NCBI GenBank assembly: GCA_005879805.1
Contig: VBKL01000125.1
Coordinates: 1-47,546 of the forward strand
Direction: 5' to 3'
From: Deltaproteobacteria bacterium
Lineage (GTDB): Bacteria > Myxococcota > Myxococcia > Myxococcales > 40CM-4-68-19
DNA: 47,546 bases
The position numbers and the translations under genes were made by a program. The notes under the pieces were generated by a model. It was not told where the DNA came from, made no database searches, and saw only the letters and a list, made by a program, of their open reading frames with translations. The number at the start of each line of letters is the position of its first letter. The stretch's first letter is position 1. This document shows positions 39,459-47,546 of the stretch, in pieces.

Positions 39459-40799
39459 CTACGCGGCAGCGGGCGCCGTCAAGTCGCGGCGGCCGCGGAT
39501 GCGCGGACCGCGAGGTCCGGTGAACCCCTCGTAGTGCCGCGTGATGAGGTGGCTCTCGATCTGCTGAACGGTGTCCAGGGCGACGCCGACCACGATGAGG
39601 AGCGCGGTGCCTCCGAACTGGAACGGCACGTTGTACTTGGTGATGAGGATCGATGGCAGGACGCAGACCGCGGCCATGTAGACGGCGCCGCCAAATGTAA
39701 TGCGGCTGAGCACGTGATCGATGTAGTCGGCGGTCTTCTTGCCGGGCCGGATGCCGGGAACGTAGCCGCCGTACTTTTTGAGATTATCGGCGACGTCTAC
39801 CGGATTGAAGGTCACCGCCGTGTAGAAGTAGGCGAAGAAGATGATGCCGATCACGTAAAGGCCGTTGTAGATCCAGCCTCCGCGCTGCATGGCGTCCGCG
39901 AATCCCTTGAACGCCGGGATCCAGGTCGCGAGCGTGGCCGGGAAGAGCAGGATCGAGCTGGCGAAGATGGGCGGGATGACGCCGCTCATGTTCACCTTGA
40001 GCGGCAGATGCGTGCTCTGCCCGCTGAAGGTCTGTTTGCCCACCACGCGTTTTGCGTAATGGACCGGAATCTTGCGATAGGCGCGCTCTACGTAGGTGAT
40101 GACCCCGATGGTCACCAGCATCACCGCGGCGAGGATGAGCAAGTCGACGTCGGATCCTTCCGCCTTGTCCTGGAAGGTGCTCCAGGTCTGGATGATGGCC
40201 TGCGGGACGCGCGCGACGATGCCGGCGAAGATGATGAGCGAAATGCCGTTGCCGATGCCGCGCTCGGTGATCTGCTCGCCGAGCCACATGATGAAGGCGG
40301 TGCCGGCGGTGAGGGTGATGACGGTGAGGATGCGGAAGCCCCAGCCCTTGGCGTCGTCGGGAACGACGCTTTCGTTGCCCGACTTCACGCTCTCGAGGTA
40401 GCGGGCGATGCCGAAGCCCTGGACGATGGAGAGAAGGATGGTTCCGTAGCGCGTGTACTGCGTGATCTTGCGGCGGCCCATCTCCCCTTCCTTGGAGAGC
40501 TTCTCCAAGGTGGGGACGACGACGGTGAGGAGCTGCAAGATGATGCTCGCGCTGACGTACGGCATGATACCGAGCGCGAAGATCGAGAGTTGCTCGAGCG
40601 CGCCGCCGGTGAAGAGGTTGAAGAGGTTCAAGAACCCGCCGCTCGTCTCGATCGCCTTCTTCATCACCACGCGGTTGACGCCCGGGGCGGTGACGAACAC
40701 GCCGATCCGGTACACGGCGAGCAAGAAGAGCGTGTAGAGGAGCCGCTTGCGCAGCTCGGCGACCTTGAAGAGGTTGGAAAAAGCGTTGGCGAACGACAC
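39459..40799 (-). CDS. secY: Protein translocase subunit SecY
   Basis: 446 residues with ten predicted membrane helices. Typical segments are [17 protein letters not shown] in helix 1, [18 protein letters not shown] with plug region, and late FVTRH-like [12 protein letters not shown] before the C-terminus. It is the channel of the general secretion system. The start is GTG. The gene follows rplO and precedes adk, the conserved spc operon end. Confidence 0.98.
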   Translation of the reverse strand: MSFANAFSNLFKVAELRKRLLYTLFLLAVYRIGVFVTAPGVNRVVMKKAIETSGGFLNLFNLFTGGALEQLSIFALGIMPYVSASIILQLLTVVVPTLEKLSKEGEMGRRKITQYTRYGTILLSIVQGFGIARYLESVKSGNESVVPDDAKGWGFRILTVITLTAGTAFIMWLGEQITERGIGNGISLIIFAGIVARVPQAIIQTWSTFQDKAEGSDVDLLILAAVMLVTIGVITYVERAYRKIPVHYAKRVVGKQTFSGQSTHLPLKVNMSGVIPPIFASSILLFPATLATWIPAFKGFADAMQRGGWIYNGLYVIGIIFFAYFYTAVTFNPVDVADNLKKYGGYVPGIRPGKKTADYIDHVLSRITFGGAVYMAAVCVLPSILITKYNVPFQFGGTALLIVVGVALDTVQQIESHLITRHYEGFTGPRGPRIRGRRDLTAPAAA

Positions 40800-40850
40800 G
40801 TCACAGCTCCTCGCCGCCAGGGGGCGGCCTTTTCGCGGCTGGCGAGTCTA

Positions 40851-41381
40851 CTACGCTTTCGCGGCCTTCTTGGCGGCCGCGGCGGCCGCTCTCTCCTCTG
40901 CCTTGCGTTCCTGCGGTGTCTTCTTGGAAACGATCTCGATGAGCTCGATCTTGCCGCCGGCTTTTTCGATCTTCTCGCGGGCCGAGGCCGAGACCTTGTT
41001 CGCTCGCACGGTGATGGCTTTGGTCACCTCGCCGTCGCCGAGGATCTTGAGGCCGTCCTTGTGGCGCTTGATGGCGCCCGCCTCCTCCAGCGACTCCGCG
41101 GTGATGGTCCCGCTCGACTCGAGGTTGTCGAGGAGCCCGACGTTCACGACGGCGTACTCGACGCGGAAATAATTCGTGAAGCCGCGCTTCGGGACGCGGC
41201 GCTGGATGGGCATCTGCCCACCCTCGAAGCCGATGAAGTTCATGTTGCCGGTGCGCGCCTTTTGACCCTTGCCGCCCCGTCCCGCGGTCTTGCCGAGGCC
41301 GCTCGCCTGACCGCGGCCGACCCGTTTCTTCTCTTTGACGCCCCCGCCCCGCGGCGGAGTCAGCTTGCTGAGCTCGTTCAT
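40851..41381 (-). CDS. rplO: 50S ribosomal protein L15
   Basis: 176 residues. The Gly-rich N-terminus (KKRVGRGQASGLGKTAGRGG), GFEGGQMPIQRRVPKRGF and the C-terminal IEKAGGKIELIE are typical. The final 25 residues form an Ala/Lys-rich tail. L15 binds 23S rRNA late in assembly. Confidence 0.97.
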   Translation of the reverse strand: MNELSKLTPPRGGGVKEKKRVGRGQASGLGKTAGRGGKGQKARTGNMNFIGFEGGQMPIQRRVPKRGFTNYFRVEYAVVNVGLLDNLESSGTITAESLEEAGAIKRHKDGLKILGDGEVTKAITVRANKVSASAREKIEKAGGKIELIEIVSKKTPQERKAEERAAAAAAKKAAKA

Positions 41382-41459
41382 TCCGTCTCCTTGCGCGAGG
41401 GACAGATACCTCGCTCGCTCGGCCGCCCGGTGGGCTGGCCTACACTCGGTAGCTGCTAC

Positions 41460-41741
41460 TCAAGATACGGTGCTCGATGGCGATGGGCGCGAAGGCGACT
41501 GCCCGGAGGCCTTCGACTGGCTCTTCGCTCGCGCCCGGCGCCCGAACTTCTCGAACTTGTCCTGCGTCTCCTCCATCTGCACGAGGTAGCCGACCTTCTT
41601 CACCATGCCGCGGATGGCGGGCGTGTCCTCGAGGACGCGCTCCCGGCCCACGCGGGTGAGGCCCAGGCCGCGAAGCGTCGCCCGGTGACTTTCGGGGTGC
41701 CCGCTCATGCTTCGGACGAGCTTGATGCGAAGCGCTGCCAT
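41460..41741 (-). CDS. rpmD: 50S ribosomal protein L30 with C-terminal extension
   Basis: 93 residues. The usual 60-residue L30 ([43 protein letters not shown]) is followed by about 33 residues rich in Lys, Arg, Ser and Pro. The gap to rplO is about 78 bp. Confidence 0.95.
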   Translation of the reverse strand: MAALRIKLVRSMSGHPESHRATLRGLGLTRVGRERVLEDTPAIRGMVKKVGYLVQMEETQDKFEKFGRRARAKSQSKASGQSPSRPSPSSTVS

Positions 41742-41743
41742 GG

Positions 41744-42274
41744 TCAGGCCCCCTGCTGGTGATGTTCATCTTGCTGGAGCTCGGCGAGCTCCTTGCCGCG
41801 CATCCGCGCCATGTCCTCGGGGCTGCGCAGCTGGCGCAAGCCGTCGAGCGCCGCCTTCACCACGTTGTGCGGGTTCCGCGAGCCCTGCGACTTGGTGAGG
41901 ATGTTGCGAATCCCCACCGCCTCGAGCACCGCCCGCACCGAGCCGCCCGCGATGACTCCGGTTCCCTCGCCAGCCGGCTTGAGCAGCACGCGGCCCGCGC
42001 CGAAGTGACCGATCACCTCGTGAGGGATGGTGTTCCCGGCGAGCGGCACCTTGAAGAGGTTCTTCTTCGCCTGCTCGCCGCCCTTGCGGATCGCCTCGGG
42101 GACCTCGTTCGCCTTGCCGAGCCCGGCGCCGACGTGTCCCTGACCGTCGCCCACCACGACCAGCGCGGAGAAGCTGAACCGGCGCCCGCCCTTCACGACC
42201 TTGGCGACGCGGTTGATGTGGACCACCCGATCGTTCAGCTCGGGAAGGTCGTTCGGGTTGATCGGTGCGGCCAT
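41744..42274 (-). CDS. rpsE: 30S ribosomal protein S5
   Basis: 176 residues. It shows [40 protein letters not shown], and [18 protein letters not shown], the two S5 subdomains. S5 affects decoding fidelity. The ATG at [13 protein letters not shown] is chosen; the C-terminus ends in a His/Gln-rich DEHHQQGA. It ends 2 bp before rpmD. Confidence 0.97.
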   Translation of the reverse strand: MAAPINPNDLPELNDRVVHINRVAKVVKGGRRFSFSALVVVGDGQGHVGAGLGKANEVPEAIRKGGEQAKKNLFKVPLAGNTIPHEVIGHFGAGRVLLKPAGEGTGVIAGGSVRAVLEAVGIRNILTKSQGSRNPHNVVKAALDGLRQLRSPEDMARMRGKELAELQQDEHHQQGA

Positions 42275-42326
42275 CCACTCTCCTCGCGCCGCCCTCGCCT
42301 CTTGCGGGACGGCAGAAATCGAAAGG

Positions 42327-42695
42327 CTAGAACTTGAGCCCGGCTTCCCTTGCGCCATCGGCCACGGCGGCGATCCGGCCGTGGTAGTTGAACCCGTTGC
42401 GGTCGAAGACCACCGCCGAGACCTTCACGTCCTGGCACTTCTTCGCGAGGAGCTTGCCGACCTCCTTGGCGCGGTCCTTCTTCTTGCCCTTGCCGTCCTT
42501 CAGCTCCGCGGAGAGGGTGGACGCGGCGGCGATGGTCTTCCCGGTCGAGTCGTCGATCACCTGCGCATAGATGTGGTTGAGGCTGCGGTACACGGAAAGG
42601 CGGGGCCGCTCGGTCTGGCCGAAGACCTTGAACCGGATGCGGTGCTTCCGCTTCGCGCGCAACTCGCGCTTCTTCTGGATGGTCGAGTCGCTCAT
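42327..42695 (-). CDS. rplR: 50S ribosomal protein L18
   Basis: 122 residues, canonical L18 with [37 protein letters not shown] and [20 protein letters not shown]. It binds 5S rRNA with L5. Two bp separate its start from the rplF stop. Confidence 0.97.
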   Translation of the reverse strand: MSDSTIQKKRELRAKRKHRIRFKVFGQTERPRLSVYRSLNHIYAQVIDDSTGKTIAAASTLSAELKDGKGKKKDRAKEVGKLLAKKCQDVKVSAVVFDRNGFNYHGRIAAVADGAREAGLKF

Positions 42696-42697
42696 GG

Positions 42698-43240
42698 CTA
42701 GGTGGCCCCCGTCTTGCCCTGCTTGCGGCGGATGGTCTCCTCCGCGTACTTGATTCCCTTCCCCTTGTACGGCTCGGGCGGGCGGACCTTCCGGATCTGG
42801 GCCGCGGTCAAACCGACCAGGTGCTTGTCGGCGCCGCGCACCGTGAGCCGGTTGGCCTTGGCGTCGTACTCGGCGGTGATTCCCTCGGGCAAAGGGAACA
42901 CGACCGGGTGCGAGAACCCGAGGGCGAGGTGGATCGCCTTGCCCTTGAGCTCCGCCTTGTAGCCGACTCCGGCGATGTCCAGCGAACGCTGGAACCCCTG
43001 CGTCACGCCCTGGATCATGTTGGCGACGAGCGTGCGCGAGAGCCCGTGCAGCTGGCGCGCGCGGCGCGAGTCGTTGGGCCGCTCGACGCGGACCTGCCCC
43101 TGATCGAGGACCACTTTCATCTCGCGGTCGAGCTTCTGGCTCACCTTGCCCTTCGGCCCTTCCACCGCGACCAGGCCGGGCTGGACGTTCACCTTGACCT
43201 TGTCCGGGACCTTGATGGGCATCCTTCCGATACGGGACAT
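42698..43240 (-). CDS. rplF: 50S ribosomal protein L6
   Basis: 180 residues. MSRIGRMPIKVPDKVKVNVQ, the middle VGYKAELKGKAIHLALGFSH and the late VRPPEPYKGKGIKYAEE are typical of L6, which sits near the factor-binding site of the 50S subunit. Confidence 0.98.
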   Translation of the reverse strand: MSRIGRMPIKVPDKVKVNVQPGLVAVEGPKGKVSQKLDREMKVVLDQGQVRVERPNDSRRARQLHGLSRTLVANMIQGVTQGFQRSLDIAGVGYKAELKGKAIHLALGFSHPVVFPLPEGITAEYDAKANRLTVRGADKHLVGLTAAQIRKVRPPEPYKGKGIKYAEETIRRKQGKTGAT

Positions 43241-43248
43241 GTGCGCTC

Positions 43249-43647
43249 CTACCAGACGGTTGCGAGGAGCTCGCCGCCGAGGTGCTGCTTGCGAGCCTCG
43301 CGGTCGACGACGATGCCCTTGGAAGTGGAGAGGAGCGCGATGCCGAGGCCGTTCATCACCTTGGGGATGTCCTCGTACCCGACATACCGGCGCAAGCCCG
43401 GCTTCGACTGGCGCTTGATCTCGCTGATCGCGGGCCGCTTCTCCGCGTCGTACTTGAGGGTGACGGTGAGGACGCCCTGCTTGCCGTCCTCCTTCGAAGT
43501 CACCTCGCGGATGAAGCCCTCGTCCTTGAGGACCTCGCAGATGCGCTGCTTCATCTTGCTCGCCGGCACCTCGAAATCGGCGAGGCCGGCGCGCTGGGCG
43601 TTGCGGATCCGGGTCAACAGGTCCGCGATCGGATCGGTCATGCTCAC
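43249..43647 (-). CDS. rpsH: 30S ribosomal protein S8
   Basis: 132 residues. [19 protein letters not shown] at the start and the C-terminal [20 protein letters not shown] with [10 protein letters not shown]-like end are S8 signatures. In E. coli S8 is the translational repressor of the spc operon. Confidence 0.98.
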   Translation of the reverse strand: MSMTDPIADLLTRIRNAQRAGLADFEVPASKMKQRICEVLKDEGFIREVTSKEDGKQGVLTVTLKYDAEKRPAISEIKRQSKPGLRRYVGYEDIPKVMNGLGIALLSTSKGIVVDREARKQHLGGELLATVW

Positions 43648-43696
43648 GTGTGCTACCTCCAGCCTGCCGTACCCTTGGGCGCGCAGGCGTGACGAG

Positions 43697-43891
43697 CTAC
43701 CAGCTCGACTTGATCACTCCGGTGATCTCGCCCTTCAGGGCGCGGTTGCGGAAGCAGATGCGGCACATCTGGAACTTGTTGAGGAAGGCGCGATTGCGGC
43801 CGCAGATGGGGCAGCGCTTGTAGGCGCGGACCTTGAACTTGGGCTTGCGCGCGAGCCGCTTCGCCTGGGCGATCTTGGAGAGCTTTGCCAT
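43697..43891 (-). CDS. rpsN: 30S ribosomal protein S14, zinc-binding type
   Basis: 64 residues with the zinc ribbon CPICGRN and CRICFRN and the C-terminal [13 protein letters not shown]. This is the short C+ form of S14. It lies between rplE and rpsH in the standard order. Confidence 0.98.
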   Translation of the reverse strand: MAKLSKIAQAKRLARKPKFKVRAYKRCPICGRNRAFLNKFQMCRICFRNRALKGEITGVIKSSW

Positions 43892-43901
43892 TCGGGTTCC
43901 T

Positions 43902-44629
43902 CTAGGCCGTCCGGAAGGGCATGCCCATGTGGCGCAGGAGCGCGCGGCCTTCCTCGTCGTTCTTGGCGGTGGTCACGATGGTGATGTTCATCCCTTTGAT
44001 CTTCTCGATCTTGTCGTAGTTGATCTCGGGGAAGATGATCTGCTCGCGGATGCCGAGCGTGTAGTTGCCCTTGCCGTCGAACGACTTGGACGAGACGCCC
44101 TTGAAGTCGCGCACGCGCGGCAGCGCGACGCTCACCAGGCGATCGAAGAACTCGTACATCCGGTCCTTGCGCAGGGTCACCATCGCGCCGATCGACTGCC
44201 CTTCGCGGAGCTTGAAGTTCGCGATCGACTTGCGCGCCTTGGTGATGACCGGTTTCTGCCCGCTGATCGCCATCATCTGTTCCTGGGCCTGCTCGACGAG
44301 CTTGTTGTTGGAGATGGCTTCGCCGAGGCCCATGTTGACGACGATCTTCTCGATCTTCGGCACCTGCATCGGGTTCTTGTAGCCGAAGTCCTCATCAGCT
44401 GGGGGATGACGTTCGCCTTGTAGGCCTCGGCGAGGCGGGCCGGATGGTCGCCCTTGGCCTTGGCCTTCCCCTGTGCCGCCTGGATGGTGGCAGGCGCCTT
44501 CTTTTCCTTGCCACCCTTCTTGGGCTTCTTCTCGCCTTCCTGCTTGGGAACGATGGGGCCTTCGCCCTTGGCGTGCTTTTCGTGCTTCTTCTCGTCCTTC
44601 TCGCCCTTGCCCTTTTGCTCTTCGGCCAT
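43902..44629 (-). CDS. rplE: 50S ribosomal protein L5 with N-terminal extension, one-base frameshift
   Basis: The upstream frame starts at an ATG ([11 protein letters not shown]...) with a Lys/Glu-rich extension of about 60 residues, then the L5 start [16 protein letters not shown]. The conserved continuation [20 protein letters not shown] is in a different frame. Adding one base near 44391 (ATGAGGAC to ATGAAGGAC) joins them into a normal L5 with [15 protein letters not shown] and [15 protein letters not shown]5 binds 5S rRNA and is essential, so a consensus error is more likely than a real mutation; programmed frameshifting is not known for rplE. Confidence 0.93.
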
Positions 44630-44641
44630 TTTCGCTGGTCC

Positions 44642-44980
44642 TTACTGGTCGATCTGCGCGCCGCTGCGCTTCGCGAAGCGGACGCGCTTGCCGTTGTCGA
44701 GGAGCTTGGTCCCGATCCGGGTGGGCTTCTTGGATTCGGGATCGAGGAGCGCCAGGTTGGAAAGGTGGATGCTGCCGTTCTTCTCGACGATGCCGCCTTC
44801 CGGCGCGGCGGGATTGCGGCCGCGCTTGAAGTGCCGCTTCACCACCATCAGCTTCTCCACCACCGCGCGTTCCTTCTCGTGGTCGATGTCGAGCACCTTG
44901 CCGGTCTTCCCCTTCTCCCTGCCGGTGAGGACGAAGACCACGTCGCCCTTCTTGATCCGGGTGGCGCGCTCCTGCATCAC
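44642..44980 (-). CDS. rplX: 50S ribosomal protein L24
   Basis: 112 residues with the KOW motif [20 protein letters not shown] and [20 protein letters not shown]. It initiates 50S assembly. Its ATG overlaps the rplN stop by 4 bp. Confidence 0.97.
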   Translation of the reverse strand: MMQERATRIKKGDVVFVLTGREKGKTGKVLDIDHEKERAVVEKLMVVKRHFKRGRNPAAPEGGIVEKNGSIHLSNLALLDPESKKPTRIGTKLLDNGKRVRFAKRSGAQIDQ

Positions 44981-45345
44981 AGCACCTCCGGAGCGAGGGA
45001 GATGATCTTCATGAATTTCTTCGCGCGCAGCTCGCGCGCCACCGGTCCGAAGATACGGGTCCCGATCGGCTCGCCTTCCTTGCTCACCATCACCGCGCTG
45101 TTGTTGTCGAACTTGATGTAGCTGCCGTCGGGACGCTTCACCTCGCGCTTCGTGCGCACGATGACGGCGCGGGCGACCTCGCCCTTCTTCACCTTGCTGT
45201 TCACCACCGCCTCCTTGATGGAGACGACGATGACGTCGCCGATGCTCGCATACCGCCTCTTGCTCCCGCCGAGCACCTTGATGCAGGCGACCTTCTTCGC
45301 GCCGCTGTTGTCCGCCACGTCGAGGACGGTCGTCGTCTGGATCAC
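44977..45345 (-). CDS. rplN: 50S ribosomal protein L14
   Basis: 122 residues, [20 protein letters not shown], with [16 protein letters not shown] and [20 protein letters not shown]. The start is GTG. It lies between rpsQ and rplX in standard order; E. coli has the spc promoter before rplN, but here only 3 bp separate it from rpsQ. Confidence 0.98.
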   Translation of the reverse strand: MIQTTTVLDVADNSGAKKVACIKVLGGSKRRYASIGDVIVVSIKEAVVNSKVKKGEVARAVIVRTKREVKRPDGSYIKFDNNSAVMVSKEGEPIGTRIFGPVARELRAKKFMKIISLAPEVL

Positions 45346-45348
45346 GGC

Positions 45349-45675
45349 CTAGCTCCTCTCCGACTGCGTTGCCGGCCCATGGGCCTCGAGCGTGGTGTCG
45401 GCGGGCCTGAGGATCTCCGCCACCCGCCAGCGCTTGTCCTTCGACATCGGCCGCGTCTCGGTGATCCGGACCTGGTCGCCGATCTTGCAGGCCTGCTCCT
45501 CGTCGTGCGCCTTGTACTTGTTCTTCTCGGTCAGGTACTTGCCGTAGCGCCCGTGCTTCATGCGGCGCTCGACCTGCACCACCACCGTCTTCGTCATCTT
45601 GTTGGAGGTGACGACGCCGATGCGGCTCTTGGGCCGCCCGCGCTTCGCCGTCTGGCTTTCCGTATTCTCGGACAT
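45349..45675 (-). CDS. rpsQ: 30S ribosomal protein S17
   Basis: 108 residues. The core [39 protein letters not shown] and [20 protein letters not shown] is S17; short hydrophilic extensions lie at both ends. It binds 16S rRNA early in assembly. Confidence 0.97.
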   Translation of the reverse strand: MSENTESQTAKRGRPKSRIGVVTSNKMTKTVVVQVERRMKHGRYGKYLTEKNKYKAHDEEQACKIGDQVRITETRPMSKDKRWRVAEILRPADTTLEAHGPATQSERS

Positions 45676-45682
45676 ATCGCCT

Positions 45683-45907
45683 CTAGGCCTTCTTCTCGGA
45701 TGGCGCCGGCGCGGGGGCGCCGTGCTTCTTCTGGTTGAGCACCGTGAGCACCCGTGCCAGATCGCGCCGGTGCTTGCTCAAATCGGAGCTCGAGTCGAGC
45801 GTCCCGGCGGCGTGGCGGATGCGCAGGTTGAAGATGTTCTCGCGCATCTCGTTCGCGCGCCTCGTCAGCTCGTCGACGGGAAGATCCCTCAGTTCGCCGG
45901 CCTTCAT
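45683..45907 (-). CDS. rpmC: 50S ribosomal protein L29
   Basis: 74 residues. [20 protein letters not shown] and [18 protein letters not shown] are typical, with a Pro/Ala/Lys tail of about 12 residues. It sits near the tunnel exit and contacts trigger factor and SRP. Confidence 0.96.
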   Translation of the reverse strand: MKAGELRDLPVDELTRRANEMRENIFNLRIRHAAGTLDSSSDLSKHRRDLARVLTVLNQKKHGAPAPAPSEKKA

Positions 45908-45909
45908 CG

Positions 45910-46332
45910 CTAGGCTCCCAGGAGCGCGTCGCGCCGCACGAGGCGCGTGTGCAGCGGCAATTTGTGGGAAGCGAGCGCCATCGCCTTCTTGGCGATGTCC
46001 TCGGTGACGCCTTCCATCTCGTAGAGGATGCGGCCCATCTTCACCACGGCGTGCCACTCCTCGACGTTGCCCTTGCCGTGGCCCATGCGGGTCTCGGCGG
46101 GCTTCTTGGTGACGGGCTTGTCGGGGTAGACGCGGATCCAGACCTTGCCGCCGCGCTTGATGAAGCGGGTCATGGCGATGCGGCCGGCCTCGATCTGGCG
46201 GGCGGTGAGTCGCCCCGACTCGAGCACCTTGAGGCCGTAGTCGCCGAAGGCGAGCTCGCCTCCACGGTACGCCTTGCCCTTGTGGCGGCCCTTCATCTGC
46301 TTCCGGTACTTGGTTCGCGCAGGCTGAAGCAT
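45910..46332 (-). CDS. rplP: 50S ribosomal protein L16
   Basis: 140 residues with [57 protein letters not shown] and [10 protein letters not shown]. It helps shape the A-site tRNA position. The ends abut rpmC (2 bp) and rpsC (12 bp). Confidence 0.98.
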   Translation of the reverse strand: MLQPARTKYRKQMKGRHKGKAYRGGELAFGDYGLKVLESGRLTARQIEAGRIAMTRFIKRGGKVWIRVYPDKPVTKKPAETRMGHGKGNVEEWHAVVKMGRILYEMEGVTEDIAKKAMALASHKLPLHTRLVRRDALLGA

Positions 46333-46344
46333 CTCGGCGATCTC

Positions 46345-47070
46345 CTACTGCACGGGCGTGGGCGTGCTCTGCGACGCACGCGGAGGAAGCGGCCGCGAGG
46401 GGCGCGCGGGAGGAGCGCCCTTCTCCGGCGCCGCGGTCACGCCTTCGGGAAGGACCTCGCCGCGGAAGATCCACACCTTGCAGCCGATCTTCCCGTAGGT
46501 CGTCTTCGCCTCGGCGAAACCGTAATCGATGTCGGCGCGCAGCGTGTGCAAGGGAACGCGCCCTTCGCGGTACCACTCGTAGCGGGCCATTTCCGCCCCG
46601 CCCAGCCGTCCCGAGCAGGCGACGCGGATTCCCTTGGCGCCGAACTTCTGCGCCGTCTGGATCGCCTTCTTCATCGCGCGGCGGAAGGCGATTCGCCGCT
46701 CGAGCTGGGTGGTGATGTTCTCGGCGACGAGCTGCGCGTCGACCTCCGCCTTGCGCACCTCGACGATGTTGAGGAACACCTCGTTCTGGGTGAACGCCTG
46801 CAGCTCCTTCTTGATCTGCTCGATGCCCGCGCCGCGCTTGCCGATGACGATTCCCGGCCGCGCGGTGTGCACGTTGATCTTCACTTTGCTCGCCGCGCGC
46901 TCGATCTCGACCTTGCTGATGCCGGCCTGGCCGAGCTTCTTCTTCACGTACTCGCGGAGCTTGATGTCCTCGTGCAGCCACTTGGCGTAGTTCTTCTCCT
47001 CGTACCACTTGGAGTCCCAGGAGCGGATGACGCCGAGGCGGAAGCCGATCGGATTGACCTTCTGACCCAT
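46345..47070 (-). CDS. rpsC: 30S ribosomal protein S3
   Basis: 241 residues. [20 protein letters not shown], the KH-domain loop [17 protein letters not shown], and the C-terminal domain with [29 protein letters not shown]. The last 30 residues are Pro/Arg-rich. S3 lines the mRNA entry channel. Confidence 0.98.
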   Translation of the reverse strand: MGQKVNPIGFRLGVIRSWDSKWYEEKNYAKWLHEDIKLREYVKKKLGQAGISKVEIERAASKVKINVHTARPGIVIGKRGAGIEQIKKELQAFTQNEVFLNIVEVRKAEVDAQLVAENITTQLERRIAFRRAMKKAIQTAQKFGAKGIRVACSGRLGGAEMARYEWYREGRVPLHTLRADIDYGFAEAKTTYGKIGCKVWIFRGEVLPEGVTAAPEKGAPPARPSRPLPPRASQSTPTPVQ

Positions 47071-47080
47071 TCTCTTCTCC

Positions 47081-47503
47081 TCAGGCCTTCGGCTCGGGGG
47101 CGGGCGTCGCAGCGGCGGTCGGTTTCGCGGCCCGCTTGTGGGCGCGCCGCTTCTTCTTCGCCGGCTTCTCGTCGCTGACGACGATCACGATGTGGCTCGT
47201 CTTCTTCATCACCTTGAAGGCCCGCCCCATCGCGCGCGGCATGAATCGCTTCAGGGAAGGACCCTGGCTTACCTGAAGGCCGCGGACGAAGAGAGCGTCG
47301 GCGTCGAGCTGCCCCTTGGCGGCCTGATCGGCGTTGGCGACCGCGCTGCGGAGCAGCTTCGCCAGCGGCAGCGCGGAGCGCTTCTCCACGTAGGCGAGCT
47401 GGCGGAGCGCGAGGTCGACCTTCTTGCCGCGGATGAGATCGGCGACTGCGCGCACCTTGCGGGGCGTGATGCGGAGGTAACGGAGTGTCGCGGAGGCTTC
47501 CAT
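47081..47503 (-). CDS. rplV: 50S ribosomal protein L22 with basic C-terminal tail
   Basis: 140 residues. [20 protein letters not shown], then [20 protein letters not shown] and [20 protein letters not shown] form the L22 core; a tail of about 28 residues rich in Lys, Ala, Pro follows. The beta-hairpin lines the exit tunnel. It precedes rpsC by 10 bp. Confidence 0.97.
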   Translation of the reverse strand: MEASATLRYLRITPRKVRAVADLIRGKKVDLALRQLAYVEKRSALPLAKLLRSAVANADQAAKGQLDADALFVRGLQVSQGPSLKRFMPRAMGRAFKVMKKTSHIVIVVSDEKPAKKKRRAHKRAAKPTAAATPAPEPKA

Positions 47504-47512
47504 CGTCGTTCC

Positions 47513-47546
47513 TTATGCCTTGGCTGCCGGTGCCGCCGGCGCAGGG
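47513..47546 (-). CDS. rpsS: 3' end of the upstream ribosomal gene, probably S19 (partial)
   Basis: The last codons read PAPAAPAAKA-stop, with the stop 9 bp before rplV. In every S10 operon the gene before rplV is rpsS, so this is most likely an Ala/Pro-rich C-terminal tail of S19; the tail itself carries no diagnostic S19 residue. The gene runs off the right edge. Confidence 0.6.
   Translation of the reverse strand, partial: PAPAAPAAKA

Overview
This is a very G+C-rich bacterial chromosome segment. The ribosomal and cell-envelope gene order, small TIGR04563-type genes, many secreted TPR and lipoprotein genes, and a lysine-fermentation gene set suggest a Myxococcota (Anaeromyxobacter-like) genome, possibly an environmental assembly. 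The taxon is inferred from gene content; no database was searched.

Layout. The left end (1-8.4 kb, mostly minus strand) holds the first codons of pdxJ, then an interposed DUF1059 gene, a MarR-GNAT regulator and a secreted M20 amidohydrolase, then glmM, folP, ftsH and a 5'-truncated tilS. From 8.4 to 9.25 kb there is a sparse accessory patch with palindromes, an orphan intrinsic terminator and a 51-residue ORF behind a sigma54-like site. Two tandem TIGR04563-type genes, an acyl-CoA carboxylase carboxyltransferase, a prolyl oligopeptidase and a collagen-like secreted protein follow. At 14.9-19.0 kb is a minus-strand lysine-fermentation operon: kamD, kamE, kal, a CBS-domain gene and kce. The missing dehydrogenase step (kdd) lies at 23.5-24.9 kb, fused to the C-terminal part of a MobA-like protein. 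Between 19 and 34.5 kb are a DUF4230 protein, a PEBP lipoprotein, a toroid-fold secreted protein, aroG, a DUF3365 haem protein, slipin, NfeD, uracil-DNA glycosylase, a damaged cytochrome c gene, coaBC, a histidine kinase, two TPR lipoproteins, a response regulator and hypotheticals. From 34.6 kb to the right end the minus strand carries the S10 (part), spc and alpha ribosomal operons with secY, adk, map and rpoA.

How the genes work together. KamDE, Kdd, Kce and Kal cover conversion of beta-lysine to 3,5-diaminohexanoate, its oxidation, C-C cleavage with acetyl-CoA, and deamination of 3-aminobutyryl-CoA to crotonyl-CoA. The right half is standard translation and secretion machinery, with long Lys/Ala/Glu-rich tails on several ribosomal proteins.

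The most unusual pattern is damage: adk, the cytochrome c gene, the second PEBP domain, tilS and the kdd/mobA pair all lack an internal or terminal block of conserved protein, and rplE has a one-base frameshift. adk and rplE are essential in bacteria generally and tilS usually is, so either the assembly has lost segments or unusual rearrangement has occurred. This decides how the fused and truncated genes should be read.
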